Below are positions 1 through 7,376 of a stretch of DNA of 64,000 nucleotides, one piece after another. The notes beneath the pieces are model-generated. The model was not told the origin of the DNA, did no database searches, and worked only from the letters and a program-made list of their open reading frames with translations. Origin of the DNA: Candidatus Microthrix subdominans. GTDB taxonomy: Bacteria > Actinomycetota > Acidimicrobiia > Acidimicrobiales > Microtrichaceae. The position numbers and the translations under genes are program-made. The stretch covers positions 124,001 through 188,000 of the forward strand of contig JADJZA010000006.1 in the NCBI GenBank assembly GCA_016719385.1. Reading direction: 5' to 3'. How positions within the stretch are numbered: position 1 is the stretch's first letter; each line of letters begins with the position of its first letter.

Positions 1-179
1 AGCCCGCCGCTGCCCAGGTACACGAGAACGAGCAGCACGACGACCGCAGCGGTAGCTATGACACCGGCGCGCACGTCGACGTTCGATCGCCACGAGCCCG
101 CCGCGTAGGACGCCTGCCGCCGTGGGGCCGCAGGCGGTGGAGGGGTCGGTCGCGTCTGCTGGGCGGTTGGTTGCGCCAC
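1..179 (-). CDS. Membrane protein, N-terminal fragment (cut by window edge)
   Basis: Only the first 59 codons are in the window; the gene continues beyond base 1. The GTG start at 179 is preceded by an AAGGG-type ribosome binding site. The N-terminus is proline- and alanine-rich (residues 1-25), followed by a short basic stretch and one hydrophobic segment at about residues 38-56. This is the layout of a type II single-span or signal-anchored membrane protein. There is too little sequence to name a family. Confidence 0.55.
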   Translation of the reverse strand, partial: MAQPTAQQTRPTPPPPAAPRRQASYAAGSWRSNVDVRAGVIATAAVVVLLVLVYLGSGG

Positions 180-340
180 GGGAGCACCCTTCGCTCGGAT
201 GCTCGTCAACCTAGGCGATTTGTTCAGCCATGACCGGATCGCTCAAACCGGTCGTCGGTCACGCCGCTCGGCAACCCTCTGCATTCACACCTTGGCGGCC
301 AGGCTGGATGCCCCACCCGACGAATCGATCACCTTCGGCG

Positions 341-2098
341 TCAGTCGGCGATCACCTCATCCGCAGCCCAGCGGACCTCCGAGTAGGCATTGGTCAGGGG
401 CATCCGTCGGTCGCGACCGAAGGCCTTGCGCGTCACCCGAAGGGCGAAGGGCGTCTGGCGCCGCTTGAACTCGTTGCGGTCGACCAGGCGGGCCACCCAC
501 CGGGCCAACTCGGGATCGGCGCCGGATTCGAGCAGCTCCTCGACGGTGAAGTCGTCGTCGACGTAGCGCTCCAGGACGACGTCGAGCTCGTCGTAGGGCG
601 GCAGGCTCTGGTCGTCGCGCTGGTCGGGGCGCAGCTCGGCCGACGGCGCCTTGATGATCGTCGAGGTGGGGATCGGCGGCGTGTCGCCCCGCTCGACCGC
701 CAGCTGGTTGCGCCAGCGCGCCAGCTGAAAGGCACGGGTCTTGTAGATGTCGCCGATCGGGGCCAACGCGCCGTTGCTGTCGCCGTACAGCGTGGAGTAG
801 CCGACAGCGAACTCGGACTTGTTGCCCGTCGCCAGGGCCAGCCAGCCGAACTTGTTACACAGCGCCATCACCAGGGTGCCGCGGATGCGGGCCTGCAGGT
901 TCTCCTCGGTCAGGTCGGCCTCGGTCCCTTCAAAGCTCGGGGCCAGCTCACCCATGAACGACCCGTAGACGTCCGCGATGGCGATGGTTCGGTAGTCGAG
1001 CCCAAGGTTGGTCGCCAGTGCTGCGGCATCGTCGCGGCTGTGCTCGGAGGAGTGCTGCGACGGCATCGACACGGCGTGCACGTGCTCGGCGCCCAGTGCA
1101 TCGGCGGCCAGCATGGCGACGAGGGCCGAATCGAGCCCGCCCGACAACCCCAGGCAGGCATCGGTGAAGCCGCCCTTGGCGAAGTAGTCGGCCAGCCCGA
1201 GACGAAGCGCCTCCCAGACCTCGGCGTCGGGAGGCAGCTCCAGCGCGATCGTCGGGGGATCGATCGACGGGAGCTCGGACGGCGCTGCGGCGCCGGGCTC
1301 GATCGTCACCAGCGGCAGGGCGATCTCCAGGCCGCGGGGTTCCAACTCGAGGTCGACGATCATCAGGTCGTCGACAAACTGGGGTGCCCGGGCGAGCACC
1401 TCGCCGTCGCCGTCGACGACCGTCGACGCACCGTCGAAGATCAGCTCGTCCTGCCCGCCGACCTGGTTGACGTACACGACCGGGATGCCCGCCCGGCGCG
1501 CCCGGTCGGACAACAGGGCCTCGCGCACGGCCACCTTGCCCTCCTCGAAAGGCGAAGCGTGCAAGCTGATCAGCACGTCGGCGCCCGCCGCCGACTGATG
1601 GGTGGGGGGGCCGTCGACGTACCAGATGTCCTCGCAGATCGACACGCCGACGACCAGGCCACCGATGCGAAACAGCGGCTGATCCTCGGGACCTTCGGTG
1701 AAGTAACGGTCTTCATCGAACACGCCGTAGTTGGGCAGTCGCTGTTTCTGGTAGCGACCGTGAATCACACCGTCCGAGGCGACCGCCACCGTGTTGGCCG
1801 TGCGGATGCCGCCCACCGAATCGATGGCCAGGTCATCGTCGGCGTAACCGAGCAGCGCCACGCATCGCCCGGTGCGGGTGACCAGGCGGTCGAGGGCCTC
1901 GACGTTGTCCTCGAGGAACCCCCGCCGGATCAACAGGTCCTCAGACGGGTAGCCGGGCACGGCCAGCTCGGGAAACGCCACCAGGTCGCACCCGGCAGCC
2001 TCGGCCTGGTCGTACAGCTCGCCCAACCGGGCGATGTTGCCGGGCAAATTGCCCACGTGCGGGTTCATCTGGCCGAGGGCGACACGCAACGTGGGCAT
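341..2098 (-). CDS. nadE: Glutamine-dependent NAD+ synthetase
   Basis: This enzyme converts nicotinate adenine dinucleotide to NAD+ using ATP and ammonia released from glutamine, the last step of NAD synthesis in the cytoplasm. The 585-residue protein has the two expected parts. The N-terminal nitrilase-type glutaminase (about residues 1-270) has the triad Glu44 (FPEL), Lys118 (YQKQR) and Cys155 (SICEDIW). The C-terminal synthetase domain has the PP-loop SGGLDSALVA near residue 320 and the ATGNKSE and STLYGDSNG motifs. Length is normal for the two-domain form; many other bacteria use a shorter, ammonia-only enzyme. It lies downstream of glnII on the same strand, across a gap holding a hairpin and a tandem repeat, so it probably has its own transcript. 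Confidence 0.96.
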   Translation of the reverse strand: MPTLRVALGQMNPHVGNLPGNIARLGELYDQAEAAGCDLVAFPELAVPGYPSEDLLIRRGFLEDNVEALDRLVTRTGRCVALLGYADDDLAIDSVGGIRTANTVAVASDGVIHGRYQKQRLPNYGVFDEDRYFTEGPEDQPLFRIGGLVVGVSICEDIWYVDGPPTHQSAAGADVLISLHASPFEEGKVAVREALLSDRARRAGIPVVYVNQVGGQDELIFDGASTVVDGDGEVLARAPQFVDDLMIVDLELEPRGLEIALPLVTIEPGAAAPSELPSIDPPTIALELPPDAEVWEALRLGLADYFAKGGFTDACLGLSGGLDSALVAMLAADALGAEHVHAVSMPSQHSSEHSRDDAAALATNLGLDYRTIAIADVYGSFMGELAPSFEGTEADLTEENLQARIRGTLVMALCNKFGWLALATGNKSEFAVGYSTLYGDSNGALAPIGDIYKTRAFQLARWRNQLAVERGDTPPIPTSTIIKAPSAELRPDQRDDQSLPPYDELDVVLERYVDDDFTVEELLESGADPELARWVARLVDRNEFKRRQTPFALRVTRKAFGRDRRMPLTNAYSEVRWAADEVIAD

Positions 2099-2149
2099 CG
2101 CGTGACCTTACCGAGTGACCTCCCAGCGGGAACCCGCCGAAGCGCTCGG

Positions 2150-2192
2150 GTGTGGAGGTGTGCCCGCCAGAATGGTGGGCACACCTCCACAC
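2150..2192. terminator. Strong 19-bp inverted repeat after glnII
   Basis: The arms 2150-2168 and 2174-2192 pair over 19 positions with one mismatch, around a 5-base loop. The hairpin lies in the gap between glnII (ends 2276) and nadE (starts 2098), both on the minus strand. That position fits a terminator or RNA-end-protecting stem for glnII, although no T-run follows on either strand. Confidence 0.5.
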
Positions 2193-2236
2193 CTCCACAC
2201 CTCCACACCTCCCACCTCCACACCTCCACACCTCCC
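2174..2236. repeat. Short tandem repeat, unit ACACCTCC
   Basis: The unit ACACCTCC (GGTGTGGA on the minus strand) is repeated about seven times with one shortened unit near 2211. It starts inside the right arm of the preceding hairpin. The minus strand, which is the transcribed sense for glnII and nadE, is rich in GG pairs at regular spacing and could form a two-tetrad G-quadruplex. No coding function is apparent. Confidence 0.75.
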
Positions 2237-2275
2237 GTGAGGTTGGATGGTCGGAGTGGCGTCCAGACGGTTCGG

Positions 2276-3295
2276 CTATCGCTTGGCCCAGGCCGAGCAC
2301 ACCGTGTTGGTCATCAGCGCTGCCACCTCGTAGGGGTCGATGTTGGCGTTGGGTCGACGGTCCTCGATGTAGCCCTTCTGATCCTGAGCGACCTGCCACG
2401 GGATCCGCACCGAGGCGCCCCGGTCGGACACCCCGTAACGGAACTCCGAGTAGTGGGCGGTCTCGTGATCGCCGGTGAGACGGGCCTCATAGCCGTGGCC
2501 GTAGGCGGCCAGGTGCTCCTCGAGCTTGCCGGGCGCACCGAGCGATTCGCACGCTGCGATAACCGCGTCGTAGCTCTCCCGCATCGCGTTGGTCGAGAAG
2601 TTGGTGTGGCAGCCGGCGCCGTTCCAGTCGCCCTCGATCGGCTTGGCGGAGATCGAGGCGTTGACGTTGAAGTCCTCGGCGATCCGGTACAGCAGGTAGC
2701 GGGCCATCCACATGTGGTCGCCCACCTCGACCGTGCCCACCGGACCGATCTGAAACTCCCACTGACCCAGCATCACCTCGGCGTTGGTGCCCGAGATGGC
2801 CAGACCGGCGGCCAGACAGGCGTCGGCGTGTGCCTCGACGATCCGGCGCCCGGCGGTCTCGATCGCCCCCACCCCGCAGTAATAGGGGCCTTGGGGGGCG
2901 GGGTAGTAGTAACCGGCCTTGGGCCAGCCCATCGGTCGGCCCTCCTCAAAGAACGTGTACTCCTGTTCCATGCCGAACCACGGCTCCTGGTCGGCGAAGC
3001 TCTTGGCCACCTCGACCGCTGCGGCTCGCCTGTTGGTCGGGTGCGGCAACAGCGTGTCGGGCACGAGCACCTCGCACAGCACCAGCTTGTCGTCGCCGCT
3101 GCGGATCGGGTCGGGGGTGATGAACACCGGGCTGAGCACGCAGTCGCTGTTGACGCCCTGGGCCTGGTTGGTCGACGATCCGTCGAAGCCCCACAGTCCC
3201 AGCTCGGTGCCGTCGGGGACGATCTTGGTCTTCGAACGGATCAGGGGCACGGGCTCGGTTCCGTCGATCCAGATGTATTCGGCTCGGTAGGCCAT
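2276..3295 (-). CDS. glnII: Glutamine synthetase, type II (GSII)
   Basis: It makes glutamine from glutamate, ammonia and ATP. The 339-residue length, the early motifs WGFDGSSTNQA and DCVLSP, and the block KPIEGDWNGAGCHTNFST are typical of the short, eukaryote-like GSII, not the GlnA-type enzyme. The frame is open for 30 codons upstream. The ATG at 3295 is chosen because GAGGAG lies 7 bases before it and the protein then begins like known GSII (MAYRAEYIW). It is transcribed divergently from a GlnA-type enzyme that is followed by a GlnR-like regulator, so two unrelated glutamine synthetases share one control region, as GlnR-controlled glutamine synthetases do in other actinomycetes. Confidence 0.95.
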   Translation of the reverse strand: MAYRAEYIWIDGTEPVPLIRSKTKIVPDGTELGLWGFDGSSTNQAQGVNSDCVLSPVFITPDPIRSGDDKLVLCEVLVPDTLLPHPTNRRAAAVEVAKSFADQEPWFGMEQEYTFFEEGRPMGWPKAGYYYPAPQGPYYCGVGAIETAGRRIVEAHADACLAAGLAISGTNAEVMLGQWEFQIGPVGTVEVGDHMWMARYLLYRIAEDFNVNASISAKPIEGDWNGAGCHTNFSTNAMRESYDAVIAACESLGAPGKLEEHLAAYGHGYEARLTGDHETAHYSEFRYGVSDRGASVRIPWQVAQDQKGYIEDRRPNANIDPYEVAALMTNTVCSAWAKR

Positions 3296-3390
3296 CGGTG
3301 GGCTCCTCGGGGTGGCGGCGCAGCGCGCCGGGCATGAACGGGGGTTGACGAACACCATGATCGGCGGGCTGCGTTTCGGCGTCATGACCC

Positions 3391-3412
3391 GAATGTCACG
3401 GGAATGTGAACA
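3391..3412. promoter_or_regulatory. Candidate GlnR-type operator (11-bp direct repeat)
   Basis: Between the divergent glnII and glnA there are two GAATGT-led half-sites exactly 11 bases apart (3391 and 3402), reading GAATGTCACGG and GAATGTGAACA. OmpR-family regulators, including actinobacterial GlnR, bind tandem half-sites of 11 bp with GTnAC/GnAAC-like cores. A GlnR-like gene lies directly downstream of glnA. The match to the published consensus is partial, so this is a candidate only. Confidence 0.35.
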
Positions 3413-3472
3413 GATGGCCGCAGCGCACGATCGGAGGTGTCAACGCGTGACGCCCATGGTGAAATGGCATCC

Positions 3473-4849
3473 ATGACGCCTGCGACCCCCAGCGGACCCG
3501 ACCGGCCCGACAGCTCCGCCCGACGCAACTACGTGCTACGCACGGTGGAGGAGCGCGGCATCCGCCTGATCCGACTGTGGTTCTGCGACGTGCTGGGCCA
3601 GATGAAGTCGGTGGTGATCTCGCCAGTGGAGCTCGACACCGTGTTCGAGGAGGGGCTGCAGTTCGACGGCTCGGCGATCGACGGGTTCTCCCGGGTGCAC
3701 GAGAGCGACGTGTTGGCCCGGCCCGACCCGTCCAGCTTCGGGGTGCTGCGCTCCGGGCGGGACGGCGATCCTGCCACCGCCACGATGTTCTGCGACATCG
3801 AAACGCTTGCCGGCGAGCCCTACCCCGGCGACCCGCGAGCGGTGCTGCGCCGGGTGATGGCCGAGACTCGCGAGGCCGGATACGAGTTCATGTGTGCCCC
3901 CGAGGTGGAGTTCTTCTACTTCCTCTCCGGCGATCCGTCCCGTCCCCCGGAACCGCTCGACGAGGCCAGCTATTTCGACGTGACGATCGCAGATGTGGCT
4001 TCGGACCTGCGCCGGCGCACGATCGGGCGACTGGAGGCGATGGCGATCCCGGTCGAGTACTCCTTCCACGAGGACGGCAACAGTCAGCACGAGATCGACC
4101 TGACCTGGGACGACGGGCTGTCGATGGCCGACAACGTGATGGCGCTGCGCATGGTGGTGCGCGAGGAGGCCCACGCCGAGGGGATCCATGCCACGTTCAT
4201 GCCCAAGCCGCTCGCCGACCAGCAGGGCTCGGGCATGCATACCCACATGTCGCTGTTCCGCGACGACGCCAACGCCTTCCACGACCCCGACAACCCGTAC
4301 GGGCTCTCCGAGGTCGGCCGGGCGTTCGTCGCTGGACTGCTGCGCCATGCCGCCGAGATCACCGCCGTCACCAACCAGCTGGTCAACAGCTACAAGCGGT
4401 TGGTGCCCGGATTCGAGGCGCCCAACTCGATCAGCTGGGCCCGCAACAACCGCTCAGCGCTGGTGCGGATCCCCGAGTACAAGCACCACAAGCACTCCTC
4501 CACCCGGATCGAGTTCCGCTCCCCCGACGCCGCCTGCAACCCCTACCTGGCGTTTGCGCTGATCCTCGCAGCGGGCATGCGGGGCGTGCGCGAGGGCTAC
4601 GAGCTACCGGCCGAGGCCCCCGACGACCTGCACCTGCTGAGCGAGGATCAGCGGGCCGACCTCGGCATCGCCACGCTGCCCAAATCGCTGGCCCAGGCCC
4701 TCGAGGTGATGGAGGGTTCCTCGCTGGTGCGATCGACCCTGGGACCCCACATCTTCGAGTGGTTCGTGCGCAACAAGAACTCGGAGTGGGCCGACTACAA
4801 GGCCCACGTCAGCCAGTTCGAACTCGACCGCTACCTGCGAGCGTGGTGA
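3473..4849 (+). CDS. glnA: Glutamine synthetase family protein, GlnA2-like (type I)
   Basis: This is a type I glutamine synthetase-family enzyme of about 458 residues. Motifs include FDGSAIDGF, the metal-binding block FHEDGNSQHEIDL, the glutamate/ATP block MHTHMSLF, NSYKRLVPGFEAP, RNNRSALVRIP and the C-terminal EFRSPDAACNPYL. The tail lacks the NLYDLP-type adenylylation site, so it belongs with GlnA2-like enzymes and not with housekeeping GSI-beta. Some GlnA2-4 proteins of actinomycetes gamma-glutamylate polyamines or ethanolamine, so the substrate may not be ammonia. In-frame starts exist at 3437 (GTG), 3464 and 3473. The last gives an N-terminus closest to the family. It is followed 16 bases later by the GlnR-like regulator, probably in one operon. 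Confidence 0.88.
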   Translation: MTPATPSGPDRPDSSARRNYVLRTVEERGIRLIRLWFCDVLGQMKSVVISPVELDTVFEEGLQFDGSAIDGFSRVHESDVLARPDPSSFGVLRSGRDGDPATATMFCDIETLAGEPYPGDPRAVLRRVMAETREAGYEFMCAPEVEFFYFLSGDPSRPPEPLDEASYFDVTIADVASDLRRRTIGRLEAMAIPVEYSFHEDGNSQHEIDLTWDDGLSMADNVMALRMVVREEAHAEGIHATFMPKPLADQQGSGMHTHMSLFRDDANAFHDPDNPYGLSEVGRAFVAGLLRHAAEITAVTNQLVNSYKRLVPGFEAPNSISWARNNRSALVRIPEYKHHKHSSTRIEFRSPDAACNPYLAFALILAAGMRGVREGYELPAEAPDDLHLLSEDQRADLGIATLPKSLAQALEVMEGSSLVRSTLGPHIFEWFVRNKNSEWADYKAHVSQFELDRYLRAW

Positions 4850-4865
4850 GCCGGTGGGCGGACAG

Positions 4866-5627
4866 ATGAGCGACAGCGCGGGCGACCTGCTCGTCTACCC
4901 GCGCCCTTCCCCCGACCTTGCCCGTCTGCTCGACCTGGCCGGCCGGCCCTGGTGCGCCGTCGCCGACGACCTGGAGGCTCGCAATGCCGAGGGCGAACCG
5001 TGTGGCGCCATCGTCGAGCTGGTCGATCGTGGCTTCGGCACGGCCGATCCGGCCTCGGAGAACGACGGTTCCGACCCGGCCTGGGCGGTGCTCACGGCCC
5101 TCGCCCGCCGGGAGCCACCGTTGCGAGCGGTGCTCGTGCTCGTCGGTGGCACCCGCCTGGGCGAGCTGGAGGGCCGCGACGACCTGTTCGCCGACTTCTG
5201 CCTCACGCCCTTTCATCCGGCCGAAGCGGCGGCCCGGCTCGCCCACCTGCTGGCCACGTCCGCCCCGGCCGGTGCAGCCGTCCTCCTCTCGGGAGCGTCC
5301 GACGACGCGTCCGAGTTGGTGAACTACGGGCCGCTGCTGCTCAACACCCAGAGCTACCAGGCCCGCATCGCCGGACGAACGCTCGACCTCACCTACATGG
5401 AGTACGAGCTGCTGGCCTTTCTGGCCCAGAACCCGGACCGGGTGCACAGCCGGGAGGTGTTGTTGAGCCGGGTCTGGGGATACGACTACTACGGCGGGGC
5501 CCGCACGGTCGACGTGCACATCCGTCGCCTGCGTTCGAAGCTGGGCGAGGAGCACGCCCGCATGATCCAGACCGTGCGGTCGGTGGGATATCGCTTCGGT
5601 CGCCACGAATCCGGACCGGAGGGGTAG
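4866..5627 (+). CDS. GlnR-like OmpR-family transcriptional regulator
   Basis: The C-terminal third is an OmpR/PhoB winged helix (about residues 150-245) with the strongly GlnR-like segments LDLTYMEYELLAFLAQNP, VWGYDYYGGARTVDVHIRR and TVRSVGYRF. The N-terminal half aligns only loosely with a receiver domain: no aspartate sits at the expected phosphoacceptor position and the conserved Lys-Pro is Thr-Pro (LTPFHPAE). Actinobacterial GlnR also works without canonical phosphorylation. Its position immediately after glnA and beside divergent glnII supports a role in nitrogen control. An alternative GTG start at 4854 adds four residues. Confidence 0.85.
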   Translation: MSDSAGDLLVYPRPSPDLARLLDLAGRPWCAVADDLEARNAEGEPCGAIVELVDRGFGTADPASENDGSDPAWAVLTALARREPPLRAVLVLVGGTRLGELEGRDDLFADFCLTPFHPAEAAARLAHLLATSAPAGAAVLLSGASDDASELVNYGPLLLNTQSYQARIAGRTLDLTYMEYELLAFLAQNPDRVHSREVLLSRVWGYDYYGGARTVDVHIRRLRSKLGEEHARMIQTVRSVGYRFGRHESGPEG

Positions 5628-5630
5628 CCG

Positions 5631-5789
5631 TTACGTGTTGAGCTCGATCAGCTCGGAGCCCTCATGGCGGGCCTCGGCATCAGCGGTGAGCGTCTGACCG
5701 AATGCGGCGGCCAGGATGGGGCTCGTCGCCATGACGAGCACGGGGATGACCACCAAGAGGACGACGACGATGATGAGCGCACCAAGCAT
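5631..5789 (-). CDS. Small single-span membrane protein (52 aa)
   Basis: This 52-codon frame starts with ATG at 5789, nine bases after the ridA stop, and ends with TAA at 5631, three bases from the convergent regulator gene. Residues 2-24 are almost entirely Leu, Ile, Val and Ala and form one membrane helix. The tail is short and acidic (DAEARHEGSELIEL). The clean fit between neighbours and the clear hydrophobic/acidic design suggest a real small protein, translated with ridA. Function is unknown and no strong ribosome binding site is visible. Confidence 0.5.
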   Translation of the reverse strand: MLGALIIVVVLLVVIPVLVMATSPILAAAFGQTLTADAEARHEGSELIELNT

Positions 5790-5798
5790 GCGGCCAGC

Positions 5799-6179
5799 CT
5801 AGCGAGCGGTTGCGCTGCGCTCCCGGTCCCCGAGCGGGGCGTGCGCCCAGGCCTCGATCTCGACCAGTGCGCCTGCGGGCAGCGCCGAGACCGCAACGGC
5901 CGAGCGGGCCGGCCGGTGACCGTCGAAGAACGCCGCATAATGCTCGTTGATGACGCCGTAGTCGTTCATCGACACCATGAACACCGTCGTCTTCACCACG
6001 TCGGTTGGCACCAGCCCCGCCTCGGCCAGGCGGAGGCCCAGGTTGGCCAGCGCCGCGTCGCACTGCGGGCCCAGACCGTCGGCCATCGTGTTGTCGATCA
6101 TGCCGATCTGGCCCGAGAGGATCACCCACTCCCCGGCTCGAACCCACGGTGAATACGGCCCGATCGGTGTGTCGCTCAT
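5799..6179 (-). CDS. ridA: RidA family reactive enamine/imine deaminase
   Basis: RidA (YjgF/YER057c/UK114) proteins hydrolyse the reactive 2-aminoacrylate and related enamines released by PLP enzymes, protecting metabolism from them. The 126-residue protein starts with the family's IGPYSPWVRAG and GQIG blocks, has QCDAALANL and DVVKTTVFM, and ends with RSAVAVSALPAGALVEIEAWA, where the Arg and Glu are the expected active-site residues. The length is standard. A 52-aa membrane protein follows nine bases later. Upstream lie two copies of the 50-bp palindromic repeat. Confidence 0.92.
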   Translation of the reverse strand: MSDTPIGPYSPWVRAGEWVILSGQIGMIDNTMADGLGPQCDAALANLGLRLAEAGLVPTDVVKTTVFMVSMNDYGVINEHYAAFFDGHRPARSAVAVSALPAGALVEIEAWAHAPLGDRERSATAR

Positions 6180-6227
6180 ACCCCCAGGGTGTCACAGGCC
6201 ATCTGGGGAGCGCAGGGGACGAGCTGC

Positions 6228-6340
6228 GAACTCGGGAGCCCACACGACCGCCAGAGCGCGCTCCGGGCTCCCCACTTGGGCACGAGCTGCGAACTCGGGA
6301 GCCCGCACGACCGCCAGAGCGCGCTCCGGACTCCCCAGTT
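6228..6340. repeat. Dispersed palindromic repeat, tandem pair (copies A1 and A2)
   Basis: Two 50-bp imperfect palindromes, 6228-6277 and 6291-6340, repeat with a 63-bp period. Each has arms GAACTCGGGAGCCC and GGGCTCCCCAsTT around a conserved core of about 23 bases (CACGACCGCCAGAGCGCGCTC). The same element occurs singly at 44849-44898, and a sister type occurs as another 63-bp tandem pair at 20644-20756. All copies lie outside genes. Here they sit downstream of the ATP-grasp gene and upstream of ridA. Confidence 0.85.
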
Positions 6341-6410
6341 GGGCGGTGGGAGGGTCGGGCGCAGGGTCGGGTTTGGGTTTGGGTGCAGCCTGAGCGTGAG
6401 GCCGCCGGGG

Positions 6411-7376
6411 TCAGGGGTCGAGGGCCAGCAGCAGCGCCGACTCGTACACCGCCTCCGCCCGGTGCCACCATGCCGGCGATTCGGTGGCCAGGCGCTCCAA
6501 CATGACGCCGGAGTTCACCTCGAGCACCTCTCGTCCCGCCTCGGAGTCGACGACGTCGACCGAGCAGAACACCGCCCCCAGCTCGGCTGCGGCCAACAGC
6601 GCCAGCCGGGAAAGCTCGTCGACGAGGGGTCCGTCATCGACGAGCGTCGGGATCGACCCGGCGCCCAGGTTGTGGCGCAGTCCCAGGTGCACCAACTCAC
6701 CGTCGGCCGGCACCCGGCGCAGCAGCGACGGGTCGTGGGTGTCCATCCAGTCCCGAACGGTGTCCGGCCCGATCCCACCGGCCACCACCGCAGCCGACAC
6801 CAGCTCGATCACGGCCGACGCTCCGTCGCCGGTGACGCTGGGCCGGTCCTTGCGGTAGATCAGCGGGGTGGAGCCGTCGACGACGAGCACCCGGTGTTCG
6901 GCGGTCACCTCGCGCCAGGGGCCGAGGGCCGCACCCCGGTGGCGGGTGAGGATGCTGCTCAGCGCCACCTCGGCAGCGCCACGGTCGGCGGCCCGGTACA
7001 CGTCGGCCCCGCCGGTGCCGTCGTTGGGCTTGACCACCAGCGGCCAGCCGAACTGGCCGGTCAGCTCGTCGGTGCGCCGCCCCACCGAGGACTGGCCCAC
7101 CCAACGCCCAAACTCGGGGGCGATCACCAGCTCGTGGGGAACCGCCGCCACCCCGGCAGCGGTGAGCAGCTGCGCCGTGGCCACCTTGTCGTCACAGATC
7201 AGGGCGACCGCCGCCGGGTTGAGATCAAAGGAGTACCCATAGATGCCCACCCGGTGACCGGCTCGGTCCTCGATCCGGACCACCCAGTCGGCGCCGCTGG
7301 TCGACACCGTCCAGCGATGACGTTGGGCGAGGGTGCGACACATCGCCACCAGTGCGCGGCCACTGTTGGCGCTCAC
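6411..7376 (-). CDS. ATP-grasp domain protein (RimK/glutathione-synthetase-like fold)
   Basis: The 321-residue protein reads as an ATP-grasp ligase. An N-terminal domain (residues 1-60) leads to the nucleotide-binding core with DDKVATAQLLTAAGVAAVP, FGWPLVVKPNDGTGGADVYR (Lys of the ATP pocket and glycine loop) and, near the end, the metal-binding EVLEVNSGVMLE. This resembles RimK or cyanophycin-synthetase C-terminal domains, but the substrate cannot be read from sequence. Its start overlaps the end of the upstream [2Fe-2S] fusion gene by four bases (ATGA type), so the two are translationally coupled and probably act together. Downstream are the palindromic repeats. Confidence 0.75.
   Translation of the reverse strand: MSANSGRALVAMCRTLAQRHRWTVSTSGADWVVRIEDRAGHRVGIYGYSFDLNPAAVALICDDKVATAQLLTAAGVAAVPHELVIAPEFGRWVGQSSVGRRTDELTGQFGWPLVVKPNDGTGGADVYRAADRGAAEVALSSILTRHRGAALGPWREVTAEHRVLVVDGSTPLIYRKDRPSVTGDGASAVIELVSAAVVAGGIGPDTVRDWMDTHDPSLLRRVPADGELVHLGLRHNLGAGSIPTLVDDGPLVDELSRLALLAAAELGAVFCSVDVVDSEAGREVLEVNSGVMLERLATESPAWWHRAEAVYESALLLALDP

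Noticed and set aside
230..3337. 1035-codon open frame on the plus strand
   Set aside because: It is antisense to nadE and glnII, whose motifs are unmistakable, and it crosses their gap and the tandem repeat. Its product is Arg/Gly/His-rich shadow sequence typical of GC-rich DNA.
6228..6340. CRISPR array
   Set aside because: There are only two units, each unit is itself a long palindrome, the 13-base spacers are too short, and no cas gene is near.
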